Assembly (NCBI GenBank): GCA_038025085.1
Contig: CM076144.1
Span: 35,746,501 to 35,810,500 of the forward strand
Source of the DNA: Tetragonia tetragonoides
Taxonomy: Eukaryota; Streptophyta; Magnoliopsida; Caryophyllales; Aizoaceae
Length of the DNA: 64,000 nt
Direction: 5' to 3'
Position 1 is the stretch's first letter. Each line of letters opens with the position of its first letter. Position numbers and translations under genes: made by a program. Positions 16,680 to 27,926 of this stretch are shown here, in pieces. The notes beneath the pieces were generated by a model. That model was not told where the DNA came from. It saw nothing but the letters and a program-made list of their open reading frames with translations, and ran no database searches.

Positions 16680-19600
16680 CTTAGCATCTTACTTCGGGCT
16701 TCTCGGGCCCGGTTGAGATTTTTCACAAACTTCTTTGTGGAGTCCATTGTAGAGCTGATCATGGACGGATTGCCCATGTTGCCCGTCCATCAAACCTGGA
16801 AAATGTGCAGTAATGAACAAGATAATTTTGTAAATTTATAAGAACCTTACACGTTAGCCTGACTCAAGCTTGCTTGTTGGCCCTGTGCATGGGTTTAAAA
16901 ACCAAGTCAAGCCCGACCCGCCTCCGACCCAAACTCTTTTTTGATAAGCTCTAGTCCATTGTCACGCTATAGGACCCCTGGTAGGCCACCTGAGTACACA
17001 AACTTTGTATTCACCTCTTATTTCGGTGTTGGGCCCGTTAGAGTCGGTGACCAATAAATCGGTCATCCAAACCTAATAAGGACGTGATAACTAACCTCGG
17101 GGGTCTCCCATGTCCCTAGAGGTGTCCCGTGTGATATGGTGCAAAAAACACAACTTTCATTCCGTGGTCGTTCAAAAATCTAAAACAACGTCATCATTTC
17201 GGTTTCCAAGGACCCAAATCAATATTTTTTCCAAAGGGTTCATTTTCACCAACATGGACCTTTGGGGCCCAGGTATCATGTAGGCCGTCCAAGTCTCCGA
17301 TCTTTGTATTGACCCATGATTTTGTCGTTCAACCCTTTAGAGGGTGACCAGTAACATGGTTGTCCAAGCCTAATGGGGACCCAATAACCGGCCCCGGGGT
17401 TCCTCCTATGTCCACTAGGGGTGTCTCATGCAATATGGTGTGAAAATAATAACTTTCGTTCCGGGTCCGCTTTAGGACAAAAATATGTGAATAATAGCTT
17501 TCATTTCGGCTTCTCGAGTCCCGGTTGAGATTTTGCCCAAACTTTTTGGATATATCCAACATCACCCAAGAGGACCCTTGGTTGCCCGGTAGGCCATGCG
17601 GGGTCCGAATTTTGTATTCACACATGATTTTAGTATTTGACCCTTTAGACTGGGTGACCCGTAAAACAACTGTTCAAGCCTAATAGCGATCCGATAACCA
17701 ACCTAGGGGCTTCTCATGTCCCCTAGGGGTGTCCTGTGCTATATGATGTATATGATGTGAAAATAACAACTTTCGTTCCGGACTCTTTGGAAACACAAAA
17801 AACGTGGATTAACATTTATTTTCGGCTTACCTTGACTCAGTTGAGATCTTTGCCCAAACATCTCTGGATGGTCCATTGTCACCCAAGATGACCCTTAGCG
17901 GGGCCATCCGGGTCTTTATACTTCATAGTCACCCATGATTTTGGTGATCAGCTCTTTAGATTCGGTGACCCGTAAGACTGCTGTTTAAGCCTAATAGGGA
18001 ACGATAACCGAACTCAGGGGCCTCCCATGTCCCCATAGGTTTGGCCCGTGCGATATGGTGTGAAAATAACAACTTTCATTTAAGGGCTCTTCGGAAACCC
18101 AAAAATGTGTATTATATATATAGTCTTCATTTTTGGCTTACCGTGACCCGATTGTGATTTTTGCCCAAACTTCTTTAGGGGGTCCATCCTCACCCAAGAG
18201 GACCCCAGGCAGGGAATTAAATAGCGGCCGCTATGTAACGTAGCGGCCGATATGTAGCGGGATTTTGAGTTGCCACTACGCTATTTCCCGCTTTGTAGCG
18301 GTGACTTCTGAATCACATAAATAGCGGCTGCCACGTAGCGGGGGCGGCCGCTTTTCGCGGTTTTCTTTGGTAACGGAAAAAAAAAATCGGGCACAGAACC
18401 CAAGCAGAACGGATGACACACCTCAATTTACCAGATCTGAGTCCCTTTTGGAACATAATGTTAGCCTTCAATTTGTTACCCTCTTCCCCCAATTTGGGTT
18501 TTTGTTACAGATTAAATTCGATCTTATCGCCATTTTTTATTCACTGTAGATTGCATGTTGAAGCTTGAAAATTGGGGCAATTTTGACTTTTGGAGAGAGA
18601 AAATGAAGAAGTAGAAGAGAAGTGGAGATTAAGGATTCCAACAGTGTCACCATTGAGATCTGAGTGAGAGTGAGAGTGAGAGTGGCTCGATTTGAAGAGA
18701 GAGAAAATGGAGAGAGATTTGGGGAAGAATGAAGAGGACAGAGAAGCGTGCGTGGGTGTGGGTTTTTTCTTTTTTCGTTTTTAGGGGAAGAATGGAGAGA
18801 GAATTGGGTCGCTCGACACTTGTTAGTTTAGTAGGAAGATTCTTTTGTTTTGTTTTGTTTTCCTTTTATTTTTGGTTTATTATGTTACGTTAGTGGGCTG
18901 GCCCAAGGCCCAAATGGGTGTTGACTATTTTTGGTTTTTTTATTGATGGGTGAGAACTACATACTCTAGTTAATTTAGAGAAGTAAAGAATAAAAGATAG
19001 CTTTATTTAATAATAAAAAATTGGTATTATTATTATTTATTTTGCAATGTTTTTGAACATATATTATCTTAGTATTATGATTTTCAAAGCAAAATATACA
19101 ATTACAAATACAAAAAACCTTATATAACCCTCTATGTGAGGTCAATCACGCTTCGAATGCCGCGATCTGCTACGCGAAGCCCGCCACAGTCCGCTTCCGC
19201 GATGTCGCGACCGTTACCGCGATCGCGACCGTTGTTTAATTCCCTGACCTCAGGTGCGATCGCGACCGCTATTTAATTCCCTGACCCCAAGTGCCCACGA
19301 TATGCCATCCGAGACTTTGAACTTCGTATTCACTCATATTTACGGTGCTTGACCCTTTGAAGTAGACGACCAGTAAAACGGCCATCCAAGCCTACTAGGG
19401 ACCTTATTGACCTCAGGGTTCTCCATGTCCCCTAGGATGTCCTGTCGGATATGGTGTGAGAACAACATCTTTTGTTCCGAGGCTCTCCGGAAACACAAAA
19501 AATGTGGATTATAGCATTCTATTTTGACTTCTCGCGACGGATTGAGCTTTTTGCCCAAATTTCGAGGGTCCATTGCCAACAAGACCCCCAATGCGGCCAT

Positions 19601-20010
19601 TCGAGTCTTTTAACTACATATTCACCCACGATTCAGTGTTTGGCCCTTTAAAGTGGGTTACCCGTAAAACGGTCGTCCAAACATTATGGGGACTCGATAA
19701 TCGACTCCAGAGACCTCCCATGTTCCCTAGAGTTAGTCTTGTCGGATATGGTGGGAGAATAACAAGTTCCATTCCAGGGCTCTCCGGAAACCCAAAAGTT
19801 GTGAAATATAGCCTTTGTTTTCGGCTTCACGTTGTCTGGTTAAGGTTTTTGCCCAAATCTCTCTGGAGAGTCCATTGTCACCCAAGAGGACCCTTAGTGC
19901 TCACAATAGGTCTCCTGGGTCTTCAAAACTTCGAATGCACCCATAATGTCGGGGCTCGGCTGTTCAAGCCTAAAAAATGCATTTACAGACTTCATTTTGC
20001 GGCTTATTCC
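16680..20010 (+). repeat. Satellite array A, ~315-bp unit, inside transaldolase intron 5
   Basis: About seven diverged tandem units. The anchor TTTTGCCCAAAC recurs near 16722, 17222, 17531, 17852, 18165, 19551 and 19849. Spacing is about 310-320 bp once two insertions are subtracted (about 185 bp at 16755-16930, and the element at 18210-19283). Other shared words are CCCTTTAGA..GGTGACC, CCCATGTCCCCTAGGGGTGTCC and GATATGGTGTGAAAATAA. It is the same family as arrays at 33330-36720 and 63170-64000. It expands intron 5 to 4.9 kb. Confidence 0.85.
18210..19283. mobile_element. Non-autonomous hAT-like element inside satellite array A
   Basis: Starts CAGGGAATTAAATAGCGG and ends with its inverse (CCGCTATTTAATTCCCTG). 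It is flanked by ACCCCAGG and ACCCCAAG (7 of 8 matching), the 8-bp duplication size of hAT elements. Repeated TAGCGG/CGCTA words near both ends look like subterminal transposase sites. Removing it restores the 315-bp satellite spacing. There is no transposase; the interior contains G/A-rich, UTR-like sequence. The right terminus is partly duplicated: a first end at 19246 is followed by ACCTCAGG. Confidence 0.8.
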
Positions 20011-20370
20011 AACCCATTTTCTTTCACAGTACTATCTCCATCCTAATTGACTGTTTCACTTCCTATTTTTGGACTACCGTAAAGTAATTCTCTACTTTCT
20101 TTCATAAGGAAACTTTACACCTGCTTTTCTGATCCTTTTTTGTGCGACTCTTAGTATTTTGAGTTATGATAACTAATGCTTACACTTGGCTTTGTCACAA
20201 TCTCTTTCACTTAAAGCTATTCCGAGGAATCTCTGACTTGAATTGATGAAATAGGTTTACCACTTCCTTGGGTTTGGGAAGTTTTGCTAAAGTTGGGGAA
20301 GTATGAAGGCAAAGATGTTGAGGTGCCTCAACTTTGGATTTAGGGGTAAATTGTCAGCAAGTGGAGATTA

Positions 20371-20671
20371 TTTTGTGTTAAGCCTGGCAAAAAGTATTTT
20401 TCCTTTTGCCTTTTCTTTATTATTTTGGGCATTAATTTTAACCTCTTTGTGGTCTTTCTGGGAATTTCAAGAATCAGATAAAAGTTATTTTCCTTGTCTA
20501 TGATTAACCAAATATGGCAAATTTGTGTTAAGCCTGGCAAAAAGTATTTTTCCTTTTGCCTTTTCTTTATTATTTTGGGCATTAATTTTTAACCTCTTTG
20601 TGGTCTTTCTGGGAATTTCAAGAATCAGATAAAAGTTATTTTCCTTGTCTATGATTAACCAAATATGGCAA
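20371..20671 (+). repeat. 150-bp tandem duplication in transaldolase intron 5
   Basis: Two head-to-tail copies (about 20371-20520 and 20521-20671), nearly identical apart from one extra T in the second. The near-identity implies a recent event. Confidence 0.93.
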
Positions 20672-23587
20672 AAAATTCAATCCTTGTCCACATCCTTTTA
20701 ATCCTTTCCCTTTAGGGAAGTAAGACGGGGTACTGATTGATGTTATCTCCATTACTCTTCTTCTTTCATATTATCTTTGTTTAACAGCATCATTTAACCT
20801 TTGACTGGGCATTTAAACATAAAATATTATTGATCACTTTACTTCAGGAGAAGAAAATTTTCCTTTTTCTGTGCGGAAATGGCAAAATGAAATTGTTTCC
20901 TGAACTACACAAGTCATGTTTTCAAAAATGGGTTTATGTATGTACATTAGCCATTCTCAAGCTATCAGTTATGTTCATCATAGGCAGTTGAAGTCCCAAT
21001 TCATAAGTTCTGAAACTTGGGTACTGCTGTATTGTGTTCATAATTCACAATTTCTATGTTACAAAATTTCAGGTGCATGACTTGTTGAGGCTATACAATG
21101 ACGTTGAGGTCCCTCCAGAGCGTTTGCTGTTTAAGATTCCTTCAACGTAGCAGGTTCCTGAGAAGCTATAATTTTATAACAGATTTATTATCCCGGCAAG
21201 CTTGATCGCTTCCGTTCTTTACCACTTGATCTTACAATAATTGCTTTTATGTTCAGGGAATAGAGGCTGCAAGAGTGCTGGAATCTGAGGGCATACAAAC
21301 CTTGGTTGTGTCTTTGTACTTCAATTTGTTGAGGGTGAGATTTGTCTAATGGATTTTGTTGAATCTGCAGTGGTATGTATGTGGTAATTAAGTATCTTGA
21401 TTACAACATTAGTAATAGAATCTGAACAACACTGAACACTATAAGCTGAACTGCTGCACTTAAAGTTGTCTTTGCCTCAGTTTTGGCATTCACAATGTGC
21501 GTGGCCAATATTATTATTAGAACTTTTAATCTAGAGGCTTTTTACTGAATTTTTTTATTTAACATATTTGCATTTCTTGTAAAGGCTATTTAAGGAAATG
21601 TTGCTTGTTTCTCATGTTTTTGCCATGGTTTTTCAGCTTTGCTCAAGCTGCTGCAGCGGCCCAAGCAGGTGCATCTGTCATTCAGATTTTTGTTGGTCGC
21701 ATGAGGGTAAATTTCCATCTCAAAAGATAATGAATTTGTTACAACTTTTGGAGCTTATTTTATGTTATTCTTTATGGTAAATCATTTGTGCTTGTGTAGA
21801 ATTGGGCACGTAATCATTCTGGTGATCCTGAAATTGAAGCTGCTGTTAGAAGAGGGGAAGATCCTGGGTTGGCATTGGTGAGCCATACATTTTCATTTCT
21901 GGAATTTATTAGCAATAGTAGTGTATAATTCAATGCTAAATGTTCTATGCAATGCCTTCAGCTATTTGTGTGCTGGTCTATTAAGTATTAACTGCATTTC
22001 AGTTTGTAGGATTTCTACGAGATTTTGGTTCTGTAGTTTGGTTTTGCTTAACAAGATGCGTTTGATACTTTGATATGATAAGCTCAAGTAAGACGTGCTG
22101 ATGAAACCAATGAACTTTGCTCTGTCTACCCTGCTTGACTCATGAGAGCTTGTGATATAGAGTCGTTTCATGAATCTATGAGCTATAAGTTGCAACTCTT
22201 GCTTTTTAAAATTTTCAGAACTAAGCTTCTCTGTTGGAGCTTGTCAGTCAATATATGCAGCTCCCTTTCTGATGATTGATTAATATCTGCTTTTGTAACT
22301 GAATCAGTCATAGTCTTCCAATCAGAGTTATAGCATATTTTTCTCTCAACCTAGTGATCTGCAAATTCGGATCTCTCCAGAACATCACAAGACATCATGA
22401 TTTGTGGAAGACAAGTTTGTACAGAGAATAGTGGATGATGTTGCAGCTATTTGCTGGTGACCTTTTACACCCCCGTTCTCAACACACTACAAAAATGAAA
22501 TTATAGTACCCTTTGCTTCTTTATTTGATAGTGTAAAGTTTATTGCATATAAAAGTCCTATATAACCCTATGTTACTCGTACTCTTCATTCAATAAAGGT
22601 ATCTGTGTCGCATTCTTGGATACTAGGATATGATATGGCACTTGGACATTTCAATTTTCAACAAAAGCAAGGAAATTCAATAGAAAATAGGTGTGTGCGA
22701 TCTTCGGATCCACACCAGTACCTGATCTTTGTCTTCGACTCTGAGTAAAATAGATCAAAGCTTGGAAGTGTCAACCCATATGCTATGAGATCCTTTCACT
22801 TTATCCTCACTTCTGGCAGTGAAACGTTGATTGTGGGTTTTCTTGCTCCATCTTTTTGCTCTGTTTAGCCTAACTTGATGAATGATTATCTATTACAGTT
22901 GAATCTTGAATGGACTAGCTTTTTGTCATTATTGCTAGTTGTTATCTTGAAAACTTTACTCTGATTTTTTCTTGAGCTAGACTCTTTTTTGGATAGAGAA
23001 ATGGACATCACAACTCATGCAAGGTCTTGCCAGAATATGACCTGACTTCATTATATGAACAACATTTCACAGGTGACAAAAGCATATTATATTCATAAAA
23101 ATGGTCATAAATCAAAGCTAATGGCAGCAGCAGTTCGCAACAAGCAGGATTTATTCAGTCTTCTTGGGTAATACAATCTACATCATAACTATTCAAGCTG
23201 TTAAATTCTTGATTGCTCAAGTGTCGGCTACCACTACAAGCTCTCACTTTCTGATTGCTTTGCCTCCAGGGTTGACTACATCATTGCACCTGTTAAGGTA
23301 CTGCAGTCACTAAAGGAATCTATAACATATCCCGATGACAAATATTCTTTTTTTGAGGCTGTCCCCCCAATCTGCTTCCATATATGAGTTCAGTCAAGAA
23401 GAGGTTTGTTTTCTATCCTTGCTTGTGTCTATACTAGATAGTCCTTATTGAGCTCTTGGTTGAATGAGGTTCTCAGCTTTAATGCTTTACTAAAATGCTT
23501 TGTCATGTGAATTCGAAATGAATTCTACCTTTTTTCTTTGCACAAGCCTAATATATGAAATCCTTGTCTTGTTGTCTTGCAACAACC

Positions 23588-23672
23588 ACCTAGGATATTT
23601 CCGCCTGAGGAGGTCATGATGTACGCAACCTTAACCCTAGCTAGTTGTCCAGTAGAGGGTGGTTGTCTTGTT
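23588..23672. repeat. Dispersed short repeat, degenerate copy
   Basis: Shares a layout with the copy at 24176-24290: CAACAACC, then CCGCCTGAGG, GATGTACGCAACCTTA.CCCTA and a closing GGTGG. It lies in transaldolase intron 11. Confidence 0.5.
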
Positions 23673-23744
23673 GTCCTGCAAAACTAATATTCATACGTTT
23701 TTCATGGAAGGGATAAACACATCATTGAGCATGTAATCTTCTTA

Positions 23745-24051
23745 GGTGGTGTTTGGCCTAGCTTGTGATGAGCTTTTACTTTCTCCCCTATCTTTCCTCA
23801 CAAATCACCCCCTCCACCTCCTCCTCATCCCCATTGTCAGCTTCTAAGAAGCACAAAACACCCATTGGGAGGTCCAAAAGTAGAAGCTCCAATTTGATGC
23901 TTCTACTTTTGGGGCTTCTAGGGGGTCTTAAAGGGAGTTTTAAGCTTTTTGGAAGTTGAAAATGGGGGTGAAGAGGGGGTGGAGGGGGTGGTTTGTGAGG
24001 AAAAATAGGGGGAAAAGTAAAAGCTCATCACAAGCTAGGCCAAACATGCTC
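23745..24051. mobile_element. Long-hairpin MITE (PIF/Harbinger type) in transaldolase intron 11
   Basis: 307 bp that fold back almost completely on themselves, with arms meeting near 23890 in CCAATTTGATG. Termini are GGTGGTGTTTGGCC and GGCCAAACATGCTC, flanked by TTA on both sides (23742-23744 and 24052-24054), the PIF/Harbinger target size. Confidence 0.85.
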
Positions 24052-24175
24052 TTAATAAGATTTGTTAGCTCATTGATCACGCATTTCCTGGAGCACAACC
24101 AAGTAGCTTGTTAATAGTTGTCGTTTAAAGTAAGGTATAACACTAGGTTTGTCCTTGGTGTACTGAATTCTTTCT

Positions 24176-24290
24176 CAACAACAACAACAACCCAGTAAAT
24201 ATCCCGCCGAGGGCGGGGTCTGGGGAGGTCCAGATGTACCAACCTTACCCCTAACTAGTCGCCTAGCAGGGAGGCTGTTTCCGGTGTACT
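24176..24290. repeat. Dispersed short repeat (CAA)n-CCCAGTAAAT type
   Basis: A (CAA)n run leads into a stretch with GGGGTCTGGGGAGGTCCAG, ATGTACCAACCTTACCCCTA and GAGGCTGTTTCC. I know this arrangement as a common dispersed repeat of asterid genomes, of SINE-like or MITE-like origin. The class is not certain. Confidence 0.55.
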
Positions 24291-24706
24291 GAATTCTTTC
24301 TCATACATAAAAAAATTGAGACAGTACGCATCTGGAAAGAAATAAACAATAATCTAGGGATACAGTGGAGTATTTTCTTATTTTGGAGGGAAGGTGATTT
24401 TGCCCCTACATATGCTAGAAACAAGAAGTAGAGCAGTCAACACTTTTATTGCATTGCATCCCCCATTATGCTAATACATGCGTGGTTGACAAGAGTGTCG
24501 AGTATATTCATGTGGATAAGTTGGAACTGATGGAAAGTTGGGACATTGATGTTTGCTTAAATAATGTCATCAGCTTTTGAAATGGGACCAGAAGAGCTTA
24601 GCGTCAGCGATGGGCCCTGCTGCTGTGGAGCTTCTTGGTGCTGGGATTGAAGGTCATGCCAACCAAACAAGCAGAGTCGAGGAATTATTTGGAAAGATAT
24701 GCCCCC

Positions 24707-27700
24707 AAATGTGTGATCAATAATTCATCATTGCTCTACTCTAGTAAACCACTTCTCAATTCTCGCTTCCAAATAAACAAGATGACTTACTTATTCACAA
24801 TTCACTGCTTTGAGTGGCCCCTTAATTTTTCTCTTTTTTCTCTGGTTATTGCGAAATTGTACTCTGCGAGGTTTTCTTCTTCTCTTTGACTGAAATGTAC
24901 TCGTATGTGATTGTGCCCCTTTGGAACCCTTCTTCGGATCATGTGATCCTTTCTTATTTTTATTTTTTGCGTTCCTAATTGTTGAAGATCACCTATATAA
25001 AGGATAAGGATCCTCTTCAATGTCTCAATTCCCACATATACACATCATACATGTGGATGTTGACACGTGTTAAATACTTCACCTTACCTTTTATATTTGT
25101 AGTCAACTTAACACATGTCAAGCATTCACAAGTATAATGTGTAAATGCGGGAAATAGATTATTGCAGAGGATCCTAATCCATCTAATATGAAAGAGCTCA
25201 TGACAGTGGGGACTCAAAGCTTGGTAATACAGTAGGTAAAAAACGAGCTGGATCCTTTGTCTCATTCTATGTACCATTTCCTATCCTGGAAGATGTGTCA
25301 ACTGTATAAAGGGGTGAGACAAGAAATGGCACACAAATTAGGACATAAGATTCTTATTAACTCTCATGTACTCCAGAAATTACAATATAGCATCGAAAAC
25401 AACCTTATAAAAGTGATGTATTACGACTTACGAGTGTGTTCTTGTCTAACCGAAAAGGAAGAATGAGCCTAAAGAATGGAGGACCTGTCATGTTAATTGT
25501 CATAATTAAACGGTCAGAGCCTCACAAACAAGAAAACCTATATGCTACATCATAAATTCATAGTGCAGGGAACATAATACGCCACCTGAGTAAGTTAGCA
25601 TTGCGTCGCTCCTTTCCTATATGCATGTACCTCATTTTTAAGTTCATCTTTTGGAGATGTCAGATGTCATCCGACTATAATCTAGTCATGGAAAATTACT
25701 CACATCCTGAATTTCATACGGTTGCTCCTACACATAGAGGTTTTCTTGACACCTTCTGGTAGCCTATCCCATTATCAAGAGTCATTTCCTCTTCAACTCA
25801 AATCTTAGTCATAGTTTAACAAGCTAAGCGTCTTATAGCTAATTAGTTACCTCGGATCGGAGTAATAATTAGCTAACTTATCAAACATATTTTCACTATG
25901 CCCTTATGTTACCGGCTAGTCAAATAAGCTAGTAATAACGTACTATTGAATTGATGATACTAGACTACTAGCTACCACCTATGTATTATTAGAGAATAAT
26001 CAGAGTATCAATCATATATATATTCCTTCATTATTTTCAGTTATTCTCTCCCTTAATTTTCTCTTTGTATCTTCTATTCTTAGGGTGTTAATATTGTGCT
26101 CCTTGATCATAGCACTAGATTAGTTTAGTTGTCTTCATTATAGATACTCTCTCTTCAATAGCTTGTATATAAATAGATGTATTCATCAATGTAATTCTTA
26201 TGCTTTCAATCAATCTCAATGTTTACATGTATTGCTCCATTGCTTGCCAAACAAGTTCAAAAGCTTCATCCTAATTGGCTCTAAGCTGATAATGCCTGGC
26301 AAAGATATTGCACACTTATGAAAGGTTAAAGTTACGTGCATATGACAATATGATACTACTTATGACAAGATCTTATGGTGAAAAAATGAGTGGGAGATGG
26401 AGGATCCAGATCATGTTATGGTGTATCAGTACAGTACGTCCCCCTAAACCCAAATTGAAACCCAATCTCTTTCATCGGTAGTAAAATGGGGATGCGCATG
26501 TGGGAGAGCTGCGACATGAAGAGGAGTTAGGGAGGTGCATCATGTGGAAAGAACACGCAGGATGAACACGGTTTGTCTCCCCCTCTGGCCTCTTATCATT
26601 AAACTTATTTATAACCCCACATCAAATCATTGACCTGTTTCCTACTTTACTCACTCATGATATTGTATTATTATTATTCCTCTGTTGGGTTTCGTGATAT
26701 TCATGATTTTGTTAATAATCCTTCCTTGTCTTTTGCGCAGTTAACAAGATTCATGACATTTGACAGGAGGAAATAACATGTTGATGGATATATCATATAT
26801 GTGGATGTATAGTGAATTTGTGTAGATCGCCAAAAGGTGCTTCAAAACTACATGTCATATCATTGTCACTTATCTGTCTATGACACGACTATTTTTACTA
26901 GTTTGTTGCTCACGGCTCACCTCTGTTGGCTGCTAATAATATTGATAGACTTTTCTTAATCAACTGCTAAACCAACTAGACTTGATTTCTCTAGTTAGAA
27001 AGCTAACCACCAATTGCAAGTGGGTAACCATTGCTAGACTTTTCTACATTAAACTCCCAACAATTTTGACAAACAATGATAAGAAATCTTGAAGAACTTT
27101 TTTTTTTTTTTTTTTTTGAGATTCTAAACCAGAATCGGTAGTGGTTTGAAAGATTCTACAAAGTGATTTTTAATTCTATGATTTCAACAAAAATCAAACT
27201 ACTTATTTTATGATCTCTTTTGAGAAACCCGTATAATAAAATTAATTTAGGCCGTATAAGAATTGTTTGATCTTTTTTAGGCCTTATAAAATTGTTTTTG
27301 TATTGAAGGTACTCTGTTACCGTTAAGACTTTGTTCTTATCACCTTAATAAAAAAGTTAGAGTTAGTCAAAAAAAAAAAAAGATAGAGTTAGACTTTACT
27401 TCAAACTTTAAAATTTTATTTAGATATCTATCGATATCAAAAAGAAACAATTTAGGTATCTATCAAATATTTTTTTGATAAGAAGGTATCTATCAAATAT
27501 TGAAGTGAACTTGTATAACGAGAGCAGTCAATTCGCCTCAGTTTTTTTTTTTTTTTTGGATCTCAATACGCCTCAGTTTTTAGAAATTACAGTTGTCCCT
27601 TACACAAAACCGTCCAGTTTCTGATCACATATGTGCATAAATAATTGCATATTACATACAAGTAATACAAGTAGAGAATCTAGATTTCAATTTCTTTTTC

Positions 27701-27800
27701 TATAATGCGACTTTTTGTACTTAGATCAATGTCTCTCTTTCTCCAATCAAGCGGGAAGCCGCCCATTTTGGTATTTCCTGTGACCCTCAAATAACACACC
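24707..27800. other. Intergenic region between transaldolase pseudogene and invertase
   Basis: No gene recognised. It holds a foldback element (25001-25180), poly(T) and poly(A) runs (27099-27119, 27368-27381, 27541-27557) and duplicated TAGGTATCTATCAAATAT-type words at about 27450-27500. The last 200 bp contain the invertase promoter. Confidence 0.6.
25001..25180. mobile_element. Small foldback MITE
   Basis: Ends AGGATAAGGATCCTCT and GAGGATCCTAATCC are inverted repeats. The inner arms also pair (TACACATCATACATGTGGATG against CATTCACAAGTATAATGTGTA, with mismatches), giving an imperfect hairpin of about 180 bp. I see no clear target duplication. Confidence 0.6.
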
Positions 27801-27808
27801 TATAAATA
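27801..27808 (+). promoter_or_regulatory. TATA box of the invertase gene
   Basis: TATAAATA stands 119 bp before the ATG at 27927, leaving room for a 5' UTR of about 90 bases, rich in C/T. Confidence 0.6.
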
Positions 27809-27926
27809 CACCATCTTTTTCATTCTTCTTCTCATATTAGCTCCTTGGCAAATATTTGCCTTCATTCTTTCATTTTTTTCCTATGTACAAAAATATTCTT
27901 CACCATTAACAACATTCATACAAATC

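Noticed and set aside
26086..26228. Possible short Copia/TRIM solo LTR (TGTTAATATT to GTTTACA, with TATA-like GTATATAAATAG)
   Set aside because: The flanks show no matching 5-bp target duplication and I see no PBS or PPT. TG...CA ends alone are too common.
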